This document shows, one piece after another, positions 1-12,699 of a stretch of DNA of 64,000 nucleotides. Each line of letters begins with the position of its first letter. The first letter of the stretch is position 1. The translations under genes and the position numbers were made by a program. This stretch comes from Nematostella vectensis (taxonomy: Eukaryota; Cnidaria; Anthozoa; Actiniaria; Edwardsiidae), in contig NC_064038.1 in assembly GCF_932526225.1 (NCBI RefSeq), positions 6,282,822 through 6,346,821 of the forward strand. The letters are read 5' to 3'. The notes beneath the pieces were generated by a model. That model did no database searches. It worked only from the letters and a program-made list of their open reading frames with translations, and was not told the DNA's origin.

Positions 1-1390
1 GAAAGGGGATAGTGGGTAGGGAAGGGGATAGTGGGTAGGGAAGGGGATAGTGGGTAGGGAAGGGGATAGTGGGTAGGAAAGGAGATAGTGGGTAGAAAAG
101 GGGATAGTGGGTAGGGAAGGGGAATGTTGGTAGGGAAGGGGATAGTGGGTAGGGAAGGGGATAGTGGGTAGGGAAGGGGATAGTGGGTAGGGAAGGGGAT
201 AGTGGGTAGTGAAGGGGATAGTGGGTAGGGAAGGGGATAGTGGGTAGGGAAGGGGATACTGGGTAGGAAAGTTGATAGTGGGTAGGAAAGGGGATAATGG
301 GTAGAAAAGAGGATAGTGGGTAGGGAAGGGGATAGTGGGTAGGAAAGGGGATAGTGGGTAGGGAAGGGGATAGTGGGTAGGGAAGGGGAATGATGGTAGG
401 GAAGGGGATAGTGGGTAGAGAAGGGGATAGTTGGCAGGGGATAGTTGGTAGGGAAGAGGATAGTTGGCAGGGGATAGTTGGTAGGGAAGGGGATAGTGGG
501 TAGGGAAGGGGATAGTGGGTAGGAAAGGAGATAGTGGGTAGGAAAGGGGATAATGGGTAGGGAAGGGGATAGTGGGTAGGAAAGGAGATAGTGAGTAGGA
601 AAGGGGATAATAGGTGGGGCAGGGGATAGTGGGTAGGAAAGAGGATAGTGGGTAGGGAAGGGGATAGTGGGTAGGGAAGGGGATAATAGGTAGGGGAGGG
701 GATAGTGGGTAGGAAAGAGGATAGTGGGTAGGGAAGGGGATAGTGGGTAGGGAAGGGGATAGTTGGTAGGGAAGGCGATAGTGGGTAGGGAAGGGGATAG
801 TTGGCAGGGGATAGTTGGTAGGGAAGGGGATAGTGGTTAGGGAAGGGGATAGTTGGCAGGGGATAGTTAGTAGGGAAGGGGATAGTTGGCAGGGGATAGT
901 GGGTAGGGAAGGGGATAGTGGGTAGGAAAGGAGATAGTGGGTAGGAAAGGGGATAGTGGGTAGGAAAGGAGATAGTGGGTAGGAAAGGGGATAATGGGTA
1001 GAAAAGAGGATAGTGGGTAGGGAAGGGGATAGTGGGTAGGGAAGGGGATAGTGGGTAGGGAAGGGGATAGTGGGTAGGAAAGGGGATAATGGGTAGAAAA
1101 GAGGATAGTGGGTAGGGAAGGGGATAGTGGGTAGGGAAGGGGATAGTGGGTAGGAAAGGGGATAATGGGTAGAAAAGGGGATAGTGGGTAGGAAAGGGGA
1201 TAATGGGTAGAAAAGAGGATAGTGGGTAGGGAAGGGGATAGTGGGTAGGGAAGGGGATAGTGGGTAGGGAAGGGGATAGTGGGTAGGGAAGGGGAATGTT
1301 GGGAAGGAGATAGTGGGTGGGAAAGAGGATAATGGGTAGGGGAGAGGATAATGGGTAGGGGAGAGGATGGTGGGTAGGGGATAGTTGGTG
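1..1390. repeat. G-rich minisatellite array, about 19-bp unit
   Basis: Tandem copies of a roughly 19-bp unit resembling GGGATAGTGGGTAGGGAAG run from the left edge to about 1390, with point variants and shorter units containing TTGGCAGG. The array is cut by the window edge, so its full size is unknown. Closely spaced GGG runs on the plus strand could form G-quadruplexes. It lies about 70 bp beyond the stop codon of the ULK3-type gene, in its 3' flank or 3' UTR. No coding sequence is seen. Confidence 0.95.
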
Positions 1391-1458
1391 GTAAAGGTAT
1401 TGTCAGGTAGGCATTACCCCCTACCGGACATCCAGCCTACAAGCCTGAAACTAGTCTA

Positions 1459-4400
1459 CTAACCAAGAAGTTGGTCAGGTGAGCTTGTGAAGTCTTTGCC
1501 GGGTACACATTCCTTCCGCATCTTCAGGTACTGCTTTAGTTCTTCTGCACGATTCATGTATTCAACAACCTACCCAAGCAATGAAAATGTGTCAACCCTG
1601 AAACCAAACCCAAACCATAATAACCCAACCCTAACCCTAGGCCAAGTCCTAGCCCTAACCCTAACTCTTACCCTATCTATAGGCCTATCTAGCCCATCCA
1701 AAATAAGCTGCAGTTCAATGACACTAGAATCTACTATTAAACCAAATCAATAAACCAAAATAGGAGCTACAAAAGTTAACAGTATAATGTTTCTTGTTAA
1801 ATACTTGTGCTACTGTGCAAATGAAGTACACCATGAATAAAATAAAATTTCCTTGTTAACATACCCTTTCCCTTAGATGAGTTTTCTTGACGGGATCTGT
1901 CTCGTCTATAATACAATGGAAAAAAGAATATTTCTGACGATGATGAATAAAACATTTCTAATCAAAGCAGAAAAACTAACACATCCTATTCACAACAGAT
2001 GACAACATATTTTAACACTACTGATTGACATACTCTAGCTAAGAGAGGCTCAGTAAAGCCACACATTAACTTTTGTTTTCCATTCTACATTGAAAACAAA
2101 TAGTTGATGAAGTTTTGAAATGATAATCTAAAAACAAAGTTTAAACCTTATTGATCAAATTTAATCGAAAATACCACAAAAGCTATGTCCACTTAGCCGA
2201 TGGAAATGGATGCTTTCTCACACATTTGCTAGGACGACGAAATGGTGCTGAAAGAGACTCTTTAATGTGATTGGTTGAGATGGCGAAGCCATTCTGCCAT
2301 AATAAATCATTTTCAGCAGAAACATCTAACTAAATAATAAATAAATTGGAGTAGCTAATCACTCTCATCGCAGCAAGATGCTGAATTACAAGAGCACAGA
2401 TTCAGACGTGTTCGAGTTGAAGGCATGGGAAGGTGTCTCAGGTAGCTGCTACATATCATGTCTGACCACGGATATCACAGCTAAGATCTGAATTGTTAAA
2501 AAACCCTCTGTTGAGCAAATGCGAGACCAACTAACTCAACTCACGTTGGAACCGGAAATAAACCCAGAACCCAGCGGTGAGAGGCACAGGCACTAGAGAG
2601 CGACGCTCTGCCACATAGGCTCCAATTATCGGTGTCTGAATTAATAGTGTTGGCAGTAAACAGTATTCATATTGTTATGTACCAAATCTATATTTGATTA
2701 TTTCTACTCACATTCGACTGCAGGCACAAAGTATTCCATGGCCTGACAATAAAGCTGAGCAGCTTCCTTATGAGAGCCATCTTTGTCTAGCGAGACCGCC
2801 TCACTTACGATTCCAACCTGGCAATGAAGAAAATTAAACTACCAAAAGATATATGACAATAAAGCTATGCACTCCCTCATGATAGGTGACTTGAACTTAG
2901 AAATCACCTGATTTTTTTAGTAGCAAAATTATCACCCAAAAATAGACAAAGAAATGGAAACTTTCAGACTTATTCTTAACCGCTGAATACTGTAAGTTGC
3001 ATTTTGTTGTTGTATACTGCGGCAAAAGACATTGCTCCCAAAAGTCACGAGGAAAGTGGTGGTTTCAAGGGGAGTGGATTTCAAAAGGTGACTCCCCCAA
3101 TCCAGGCACGTTCCTAGGGAGGGTACGCATGGTGCTTTCCCCCTTGGGTTGTTTCTTTTTGAAGGAATGTCAAATACCATCCTTCTCCATATGATACTGG
3201 GCACCCCAGCTTCCCTTCAGAAAATCCTGGGTTAGCAACTACAATCCATCTCACTTTTCCCCCCTTATCCATTCTGTGAGAGGCGGCCATGTTAATGCAC
3301 ATAGCATAAAAAAGTTACGTACAGCTTTTTGTAGACTTGTTGAGGACGGCATGTGTTCCATGTCGATAAACGGGTGTATAAAGAAAGCTTCAAAGGATAT
3401 TCTCTGCTTGGGGTCCCTTTGGAGTAAAGCGATAAGGAGATCTCGGCAGTCCGCAGACACTCTTGGACCTGGGGGGAGCTAAAAACATTTTTAACTCTGT
3501 GGACAGGTTAAAAAGCCAGGGAGGGAGACCTTCCCTACTTGGGATATGCTTCTAACAAATCCACTGGCTGGTGTTGGGAATGCATGAAGTACCTTGATGG
3601 GTTCTGATGAGCGTAATTTGGCTTCCAGCTCTACAAAAGTCTTTGACTTGAATGGAGGCTCACCAAATAAAGTTTCTGGAAAAAAATTGAATGTTATAAT
3701 ATGTTATAGTCATGACCCTGAGATACACCATTAAGTCAATAAATTTTTAAGGTGATCGTGCATTTCCCATTGCTGCACCCCGACTGTGGAATAGTCTTCC
3801 GGATGAAGTAAGTTGCACTAGTTCTCTAGGTAGTTTTAAAAAGGCACTTAAGACATTTTTATTTAAGAAGCGCTTAATTTATAATCAATATATATATTCC
3901 TTTAATTTTTATCATAGGTCTATTGTAATTATATTATTCATAGTTTTATCATAATATTAATTATAGTTTGGCATTTGTTACAAGTTTTATTTACTCGATG
4001 TAATGCGCAGTTGAAAATTTTTATATTGATAATTGCGCAATATAAATGCAATAAATTATTATTATTGTTATTAATTAATTATTATTATTATTAATAAATT
4101 ATAGTCTTAGATGTGTAACCTATGAATCTTTCAATTTTAAGTCATTATTACCACAAAGCTTTTTTTTAAATTACTTTCTGTACACTCTGAGCATAGACAA
4201 CAGATTACAATGTATGTAAAACGCAGGGGAAGATCAAGAAGGGGGGAGGGTGCCATCTCAATTTTCTAAAAGAAATAACAGTAGGGGAGTGGAGGGGTGT
4301 GCACATATATAATATAAAAGACACATGGCCAGAGGTAAATTTGTGGATTTTAGCACCCATACAATCTAAAGGAAGAATAACTTTAAGGAGGACCCCCCAG

Positions 4401-7308
4401 AACTCCCCCTGGATCCCACATGGAATGATATAATCACACACTCATAATACAGTACCATAGAGAATGACACCAACAGACCAAAGATCAACAGAGGCGTCAT
4501 ATGATTGACAGCATATCATCTCTGGTGCCTGCCGAACATACAATCAACAATATAAACCTCTTGGAACAAAAATTTTCATGGGACCTTTGGTTTCTTATAT
4601 TAAGACAACAACAAGATATGTTCAGTTCAATATCTGATGAAGGTTTTATTAAACAGATCACTTCTGTCAATGTGCTGAATGGATATGTATACTGTACAAT
4701 TTAGCACTACACTTTAAAATTGTTTATATATTTATGAGAAAAGCAAGAAAAAGAAACAAAGATAACTTTGTACTTTACCATATAAAGAGGTGATCCACGG
4801 ATATTGCTAGCCTCAGAATTGGGATGCAACTTTTGAGCAAAACCAAAATCTAGAAAAAAAAAGCAAAGCACATTTTGAAGTCTTCAGCTTTAGAGCTTCT
4901 GACTGTTGCTATGTGATTTGAGGGAGTCATTCACTGATTTAACATAGTTCTGGGGAGGACAGATATTTTTTTTAAAAGTTGGAAGAGTAAGAGCTACTAC
5001 GTATTTTCCCTTCATATTCTGTAATCCATGACATTATTCAGAAATTGTGTTCTTTCTTACTTTTCCTAAACCTCCTTAACCTGATCAGTATTTTAGCATT
5101 TCTATCCCAACATTTCAGTTCCCCTCAAGTTTCTGTATCACAATCATAAAAAAAGTAAGAATACAGGAGATAAAGGTACAGGATATAATTACCTGCTATC
5201 CTAAGCAAATGGTTGTGGCGGAAAGACAGCAGGAGTCTCAAGCATAGTTAATACTCACCAGCTATTTTGAGCACAGGGTTGTGGCGAGAAGACAGGAGGA
5301 GGTTCTGTGGCTTCAGATCCATGTGGGCCACATCATAGCTGCGCATGTATTGAAGGGCACAAGCTGTTTAGAAAAGCACACCATCATGGCTCTAACAGTG
5401 ACATTGTCAGGGTAACTACTAAGGGTCTGTGTGAACCACAGGAAACAGAGTACAGTTAGTAGCTCCAAGCCAAAGGCAGACACACATAATTGCACAGAAT
5501 TGTTTTTTTTAAAATTCAATTGCTAGAGGATAGCTACCAGCACAGTATTTAGATGTATGCAACCACCCTTACAGTAGGCTCTGTTTCAAGAATACATTTT
5601 ACTAAAAAAAAATGTAGCAGGTGCATTTCCAGGATTTCTTTAAGGGGGAGGGGGGGTGCACAGTCATACGGTAGGTGTCATACGGAAAAAAGGAAGAATT
5701 TCACGATCCTTTAATAGCCCACACACACACCCCCTGTGTAGTGCCTTTTTAGTACAGAGCACAAGCTGTGTGAAGAAACAAACCAGAGCTCTGACATTGT
5801 TAGGGTATATCTACTTAAAGCTTTTTGTTAAGCACAGGGCAGTTGTTTGGAAAAGAACACTCTCACAGTTCCTAGATTGCAATAGGGTAACTACTTTCTA
5901 GCCAAATGGGGTTCAGTTTAGCGGTGCTCAAATCAAACCTGAACTTACCTAGCTGTCTCAGGAATTTTCTGGCCATTCGTTCTGGTAAAGCTCTTTTACT
6001 GTGAATAAACCTGGATAAATCCCCACCACCACAGTACTCCATGATCAAGAAGATGTGGTTCTCATCCCACTGAAGATTTAAACAGGGTTTTGATAAGAGA
6101 GAGAGAGTATCTTTTGTAACGATGAACATGGATAACAGCCTGCTTGCAGGAAGTGGACTGTGCTTTTATTCCTCAGAACAATCAGACACAAAGATAATAA
6201 TCAAAAACCAAACAAATACCTGGAAATCTTTGAGCTGCACAATGTGCTCATGCTCCAGGTTCCTCAACAACTCTATTTCTGTCAGAAGATTTTCTGTCGC
6301 TGCCTTGGACAATGTTTTCTTTTTTATGCATTTGATAGCAACTACATCTCTATTGTCTCCCTACAAAAAACAATTACATTTTCTAAAACCCTTAGCTTAA
6401 ATAAACCGAGTAATCTTTTGTAATGATTTGTTGGCAAAATCTTAGCAAATAAAGATTTTTCAGGGGGAGGGGCTTTGGGAGTCAGTGCCAGCCTCATCAG
6501 CCACAATTAGGTCGCCCTTACCATGTCAAAAACAAGATATTATATAAACTATATAATTTTAGTTCACCAAAATCTGGACTTCCAGTTTTTGGTAATACTC
6601 TGGTTAACGATCACAACTATTTGGGTATTTATTTTCCCAACAACTATATTTTAAGTACATTTCAAACACGGTCCCCAAGAGGAGGAAGTTGTCTAAGCAC
6701 TTTTGTTCCCCTGCCCCGCTTGAAATCATGACAGTCATTCAAATGTTGAGCTTTTGATATGACGAATCAAATACCGTATTTGTAAAAATAAAAAGTCTGC
6801 ATCAAGTCAGTTTTGACTACTCACAATCTATTGAACGGACTAAATTAGTAAGTTGTCTGAGTCAACGTTGAACCTAATGTATTTGTGATGATAAAAATAG
6901 TTAACAAGGCAAGAGCATTCTCATATCTTTTACATTACTATTGGCCCAGCCAATCATACTCAAATTACATCTCACAATTTGCAAAAATAAAATAAAAAAT
7001 AAAGAAATAAGATAATTTCAAAATCAATGATAGCCAATAACAACAAAGGTGCCCTTCTTTTTCTTATCTATAAGATAGTATGATATAAATAGATTTGACG
7101 TAAGAAATCTCCTTCAAAACGTGAACAAACTTCCGCCTTTGATCACATATGAAAACGTGGCAACACAGTAAAACAGATACCTTAGCACAGTAGCTACCTT
7201 TTTAAAGGCTTTATAGACAGTAGCATACGATCCCTGGCCAAGTTTTTCTGCCACCACGAAGTTATTTATCTTCGGAGGCGGCACAACTTTCACTCCAGAG
7301 GCCGCCAT
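1459..7308 (-). CDS. ULK3: ULK3-type serine/threonine kinase with one MIT domain
   Basis: Eleven exons, all with GT-AG borders and continuous phase: 7308-7198, 6360-6220, 6069-5949, 5363-5259, 4849-4779, 4528-4456, 3675-3593, 3478-3323, 2817-2712, 1905-1865, 1569-1459; 372 residues. The kinase domain fills about residues 14-275: glycine loop GQGSYA at 24-29, VAIK lysine 47, HMDLKPQN at 138-145, DFG at 160-162, APE at 184-186. The phrases [11 protein letters not shown] and HIVQLKDFQ are close to vertebrate ULK3. Residues about 288-350 form one MIT helix bundle ending in [15 protein letters not shown]3 acts in autophagy, Hedgehog/GLI signalling and, via ESCRT-III binding to MIT domains, abscission control (known for vertebrates). 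The HRD arginine is replaced by methionine. Vertebrate ULK3 has about 470 residues and two MIT domains; the second is not found here. The ATG at 7308 lies in a GCCGCC-ATG context. Confidence 0.93.
1621..1680. repeat. Interstitial telomere-like repeats
   Basis: Short runs of CCCTAA (TTAGGG on the other strand), partly degenerate, lie within the last intron of the ULK3-type gene. TTAGGG is the usual metazoan telomere repeat, and an internal patch this small is a common interstitial telomeric sequence. Confidence 0.7.
3751..4110 (+). mobile_element. 5'-truncated LINE 3' end (CR1/L2/jockey-like)
   Basis: In plus-strand frame from 3751 the translation begins [17 protein letters not shown] and continues to [12 protein letters not shown]. 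This is the signature C-terminus of CR1/L2/jockey-group reverse-transcriptase ORFs. An AT-rich 3' UTR follows, ending in ATT microsatellite around 4055-4105, as is typical for the 3' tail of these LINEs. The fragment lies in the ULK3 intron between the exons at 4456 and 3675, antisense to the gene. It carries no catalytic domain and is certainly inactive. Confidence 0.8.
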
Positions 7309-7546
7309 GTTTGGACGACTGTTTACTTGAGCCGGTGGCTGGCTTTAGGGAGGGGAGGGAGGTGGAACGAGACCGGAAATGACAAGACATTCCAAAAATA
7401 GACCGGGGCTTTCCCTTTAAAAAAAATGTAATTCAGCAAATTTAAGAGGCTAAACTGCAATTTAGAAGGAATATTCCTCCGGTATCTCGAAGCCTTTAGA
7501 CGCTTTAGATATCGAATCGAATTAATTAATTCTTAAAGTATCTGCA
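7309..7546. promoter_or_regulatory. Bidirectional promoter interval between two head-to-head genes
   Basis: Only 238 bp separate the ATG of the ULK3-type gene (minus) from the ATG of the small plus-strand gene at 7547. Both 5' UTRs and both promoters must share this interval unless one gene has a hidden upstream exon. It includes purine-rich GGGAGGGGAGGGAGG around 7346-7362 and AATTAATTAATT at about 7520-7532. No clear TATA box is seen for the minus-strand gene. Confidence 0.5.
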
Positions 7547-7939
7547 ATGAAGATTCAAGCTGAATTGTGCGACAAAATTCGAAGAGTAATCGAAGAGAAA
7601 TATCCGAACTTTTCAGCATGGACTGTTTTCAAAAATGGAACTGCCGTGTTAGTAAACGATGCAACGACCAAGGAAGCTGTTATTGAGAAAGCAACAGATA
7701 AAATGCGAGTGTTTGGGCCGGTCTATCCTGGAAGTTCCGCGGGCGATTTCTCTGTAGAAACGACGCAAGAGGGATATATTGTCTTGGGACATTGCCCGGA
7801 AATGTTTACGTATATGGCTAACGAAATGGATTCAGAACAAGGTGAGATGATTATTGGGTTGATTGGACGGTCAAGAAGAGATGCTGATGGCAAAAACCCT
7901 CAAATTATTCATGTGGAATTAAGAAGCACAGTCCAATGA
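7547..7939 (+). CDS. Uncharacterised single-exon protein, 130 residues
   Basis: One uninterrupted ORF begins at ATG 7547 and ends at TGA 7937-7939. I do not recognise the family. The composition is that of a normal soluble globular protein: an amphipathic N-terminal helix (ELCDKIRRVIEEKYPNF), alternating hydrophobic positions, no signal peptide, no membrane segment and no cysteine clusters. Notable phrases are GYIVLGHCPEMFTYMANEMD and MIIGLIGRSRRDADGKNP. It is the only ORF here with coding-like amino-acid usage, and it starts in the shared 238-bp promoter interval opposite ULK3, which suggests broad expression. It could be an intronless gene or the single coding exon of a longer transcript. 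That it is real is fairly sure; its function is unknown. Confidence 0.72.
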   Translation: MKIQAELCDKIRRVIEEKYPNFSAWTVFKNGTAVLVNDATTKEAVIEKATDKMRVFGPVYPGSSAGDFSVETTQEGYIVLGHCPEMFTYMANEMDSEQGEMIIGLIGRSRRDADGKNPQIIHVELRSTVQ

Positions 7940-8614
7940 AGGCCAAGGAGATTTTCAAAACAATTCCACTCCCAATAATGGCAGTGTAGACTAAGCACAA
8001 AAGCGAATACTATAGGATCGATTGAATAATGCCAAAGGTATCGATAATGTGGACACTGCAATGATTTAAAAAACTTTATATCGAAATCGGCACCTATTGC
8101 TTATACTTTAAAAATAGATAGACAGATCATTTTATTAGCCGTTTATACAGATTTGTACATCACTAATTACAAAAACTATGATGTTGTACCGGTCACTAGA
8201 CTTCTCTGCTTTTAAAGCAATCATGGATGAATTTGGCCTCCTATTTGTCTAGGTTGCTCAACCAATTGCTGCCTCTGCAAATCACGACCCCCACCCCCCC
8301 CACCCCCACCCCGAACCCACACACACCCCAGCGAGAGTGCAAGAGTGCGTGAAGCAATTGTCGTTGATTTGGGCAGACTTTATATAAAGCACGGCGCCTA
8401 CCTATTGCTGCCCTAAAGTTACTCGCTGATAAATAAAAAATGAGGACAAAAAACGGCTGAGAGACGATCAAGATACCAGACGATATCGACCATCACTTTA
8501 TAGCAAAAATAACTACCTTCTGTTTTGGTTTGACATCTGACATGTAATAAACTCCTAAGTTAGAATTATAACTTGTGTATGCAATATATATATATATCTA
8601 CTTAGTACTCAATA

Positions 8615-8756
8615 CACCAAAAACTGGTATTCGACTCTGCCAATTTTTTGTCTTTAATAACACTTCTTCAGGGCAGACTCAGAAGACTTCTTCAGGGCAG
8701 ACTCTAGTCTTATTAAGGACGAAAATTTGGCAGAGTCGAATACCAGTTTTTTGGTG
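8615..8756. mobile_element. Hairpin MITE, about 142 bp
   Basis: Two arms of about 48 bp are inverted copies of each other. The left arm starts CACCAAAAACTGGTATTCGA and the right arm ends in its complement, CCAGTTTTTTGGTG, with few mismatches. The loop contains two direct copies of CTTCTTCAGGGCAGACTC. It has no coding capacity, which fits a foldback-type non-autonomous element. Confidence 0.75.
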
Positions 8757-10270
8757 CATTTATTCTTCTGGTTTATGATCACGACTTTTTGGTGCAGCTA
8801 TTTTCACATTATATGACAAATATTTTCGGGTACCATGTTAGGTCTCCAGGCGACAGAGAGGTAAAGTACACATTAATAACGTAATCTCCTTGAACTCGCC
8901 GTGCTAATGAGTTACAATACGTCCCCACCCCACCCCAGCCGTTATCATAATATGTACCCATACCGCTGAATTATTGTAAATAAATTACGCCATTATAAGA
9001 GAAACGGAGCGACATTCTTAAAAAAAAGGACAGACAACCGTTTGCATTTTTTTGGGTGAATACATGAGAAGAAATTCGGTATTTTACGTCCTTGCAGCTG
9101 CTAGAAAATGCGTTGTTCTTTAAAACAGGTTGAGAAAATACTTGATCAATAATGCATGAAGACCTATTTGCATGTCGGCTGTTTCACAAGTCTAACTAGC
9201 CCTGTTCACTCGCCGTGCTACAGTAAGTCCTGCTTGATAGTAGTCGTTGAGCACATAACGACACGTCTCTTTTAGACTCGACAAGATAAGTGCGGATGCA
9301 ATAAGAGATCTCCCTCCAGGTTCGAAGGCATAGGTTTTTAGTTGCTATGATGTTTGTTTTTTGAAAGTCGAAAAACGGGAACTTCCTGCTGACAGAAGCT
9401 TAACAACCTTGGAGAAGAAGTTTATTTTGCAGGTGAGTAGTAATTTGGCAGCAACTATCGCTGGGTCAGCGTAAATGCAACGTTCATAAGAAGGTGTTAT
9501 TTTTTTTGCTGGACTGCCGTATGATTTATTCACATCTGCGAATAAATCATAAACTTTAAGGACTTGTTATTTCTCCAACAAAAACAAATCAACTTAGATG
9601 ACAGCTTCAAATGTTGTACTTCATTTCTCCTTACTTGTGATTCTTTAATTTTATTGCCGGAACTATAATTTGAGAAAAAAAGTTTGTATAAGAAATTGCA
9701 ATATTTTCTGTTTTTACTTTATGCAACACAATATTATATTTTTGATAAATGTGAAATTGTCAGAAAAGAAACAAAAAAAACAAATGAGAAAAAAAAGTAT
9801 GCGACGTTTTTGTAGTCTTGTTTTTAAAGATTTAAGCCGAGGCCGAATTACTGTTTATTAAGAAAAAGACAACCCGCAGAGGAAATTCCCTTCGCCTAAG
9901 ACAAATATCCATTCTACGAAACTCCTACCCCTAATTAGTGCTAGAACAATCTTTTTAAGACCTAATATTAACAATATGGTGTTAATATTGACTTCTTTCT
10001 CGTCAAATAGTAAAGTTCCAAAATCTTCAAATCATTTTGTAAAAATTACAAAATTGTTAATTAAAATCGCCTTATGTGCTTAATAAATTTAGGCCTTGTA
10101 TTAAAGGCAAATCGTTGTTAATGAAACTTTCGAAAATGAAAAAGTAATTCAAATAACACTGTATTAGTTCTTTAATTATTAATACTGCAATTTCAAAAAT
10201 AGAAGCAATGTTCTACTTTAGCTGTTCAAATTTTTGTTGCTATACATTTTTACCAGGGCCTCTTATATCA
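8757..10270. other. Intergenic DNA, no gene recognised
   Basis: AT-rich sequence with only short ORFs of poor composition. No domain, splice-supported exon or RNA gene was seen. Confidence 0.6.
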
Positions 10271-10278
10271 TTATTCAA

Positions 10279-10454
<176 letters not shown>

Positions 10455-10944
10455 ACGCAACGGACAAGGGAATTCTGCCTCCTATAAGCTGGGGTTGGAT
10501 GCGTACTATTAGCGAAACGTTATCTAAACTCCTTTCTTCTGTTTGGAAAGCTCAGCCTGATTCGATGCGTATTTTAGCAAGAAAAGCGGCAAAAGAAAGT
10601 ATGCCCATCAAAAATTTGTGGAACACCATAAAGAAGGCCAATTAGGCCGCAATTTTACACCCCCGCGTAAATAACGAGTCACAACAGATATTTTCCGTCA
10701 CATATCGTTACTCAATGAGGTATCAGACGAGAATATTGTGGACGGTCATGTTGAGGTTTTGTTACAAATAGACCGTTGTATTCACAGGTGAAAACAATAA
10801 CAATTAAGTGGCTGATTGACTTTCGTTAATGCCTTGCAGACGAGCGAGCCTGTATGGGATTGGTGCTACATGATATAAACCTAGGAGGGGGGGGGAGGGG
10901 GGGACTGGCCAACCAATTCAATTTTGCCAGCAATGCTCGCATTC

Positions 10945-11105
10945 TTTCACTGGGGGCATGCTCCCCCCCCCCCCCCTGAAAAAAATATTTAAACAAATTA
11001 TAAGGAGAAAACCAGTAGCGGCGTTGCTGTGCCCCCTCGATATTTTCTTTAAGTTTCTATATCATGCCCCCCCACCCCTCAATATTTCAAGGCCTGCTAT
11101 TGCCC
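10945..11105. repeat. Dispersed repeat family A, copy 1
   Basis: Shares the order CACTGGGGGCA / AAGGAGAAAACCAGTAG / GCTGTGCCCCC / TTTCTATATCATGCC / AAGGCCTGCTA with a second copy at about 18905-19085. It has poly-C/poly-G borders and no ORF. It is probably a non-autonomous element or the tail of a larger repeat. Confidence 0.7.
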
Positions 11106-11654
11106 TATGTAATTGATATCCCACCAATCACCATTTTAGACTAACACCTAACGATGGCCAATTGCTTCGGATTACTTGGCCATTTTTCCACATTCAGACA
11201 TTCGCTCGTGCGAAACAATAGCTGTGTGTTATGCTCTCTATTTACTGGCTAACGACGTTAGCTGTTACTGCGGTTTTCAACTTGCGATATGTTTTCGATA
11301 ATTCCAACTCTAAACTGCTTTATGGCTTCCGTCATTCAAACATAAGAAATTGCATATTGTATGCATGTTTATACTGCTACCATTATATTTGTCTATACAC
11401 TCTTTTTTTAAAGGAACGTCTACAAGCCCGTAGCCAGGATTTTGAGCGGGGGGTTCGTTTAACCATAAAGCGGACCATTTTCTCCTGGGTAGCTCGTCCT
11501 ACCTCGCAGTGGTACTTAGTTTTTCTTCATTAGGGCGGACCTTCCAGTCGAGTGGGGGGGGGGGGGGTCCATGGCTATGGGCCTGATGTAGTTTTCAGTT
11601 GAGGCTGGGCCGTTCTTGTTTTCGGGGCATTTTAAGGCTGAATATGTTCTTAAC

Positions 11655-11800
11655 AATGTTCTTAATTTTAGTGTATGTAAGAATATATTACCCAATGAAT
11701 TATTAGGAAGAGAATTACACTAACGATTAATAGCAATAACCAATATATGGTTGTTACTATGAGCACAATTTGATTCTGCATTTTAGAACGCATCAGGACT
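11655..11800. repeat. Dispersed repeat family B, copy 1
   Basis: About 130 bp beginning near TAAGAATATATTACCCAATG and ending near TTTTAGAACGCATCAG. It is nearly identical to 48372-48505 in the same orientation, with a few substitutions and a short internal indel. No coding capacity. Confidence 0.75.
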
Positions 11801-12699
11801 AAAAAAGAAAATGTTTTCTGCTATCTGAGCCTCGGCATATATGTTTTTACCATGTTCTAAAATTTGGTGAAATTACCCTGAAATTGAAGAACATCTTTAA
11901 GAACATTTTCAGTGCTTCAAAAATAAAATCCGCCCAGTCTCAACTGGAAATTAGACGTTCTTAAAAAAGAGTGTCTTCAGAGACCTAAATTACGTATTCA
12001 AACTAAATAAAAAACACACAAATTGACCATTTCGTGTTTTTGTTATTACATGTGGGTCAACTAGTAAGCTATTTGTGATGCAGCCTTAGAAATGACTGTT
12101 CTCATTTCCGTCAGATCAACATTGTTTGAAATACATTTCTTTTCTGTGTCGGAAAAGAGTCTCGACAAAGACCAAAACATTTTTTATTACCTTTTTTATT
12201 TTTATTTTGTGTGTTTGTGTGTGTGACGTTCTTGGTATCTGCATTTATGTTTTGCTAAAACAAACTGCTGTTCATCTAACTAGTTTATATTGTTTTATTA
12301 CAGTTCTCTCTAAATTTTATTGTTTTTATTGCAGTTCTCTTTAATTTATATTGTTTTTATTTTAGTAGTAAATTATTTCACAGGTTTTTGAAAATAAAAC
12401 CACTTATAAACATATATTTTTTTATAATCTTCTCGCTGATTTATTTAGTTTTAATGCTCCTCTTCTCATTATTTCCCTTTTGTCTCATTATTATTTTTTT
12501 ATTGCGCACTTAGACAAGGATTGTTGCCTATTTATCTCTAAATAGTTCATTTATTATCCTAAAAATAGGGGGGGGGGGGCGTGAGGATTTTTATAAAAGA
12601 AAGGGATAAAATTAGTTGACCCCCTTTAGAAGTAACAAAATTTTTCATGCCCCCCCTCTTACGCTTCCCCCAATATTTTCGGTGCCCCCCCTCCCGAAA

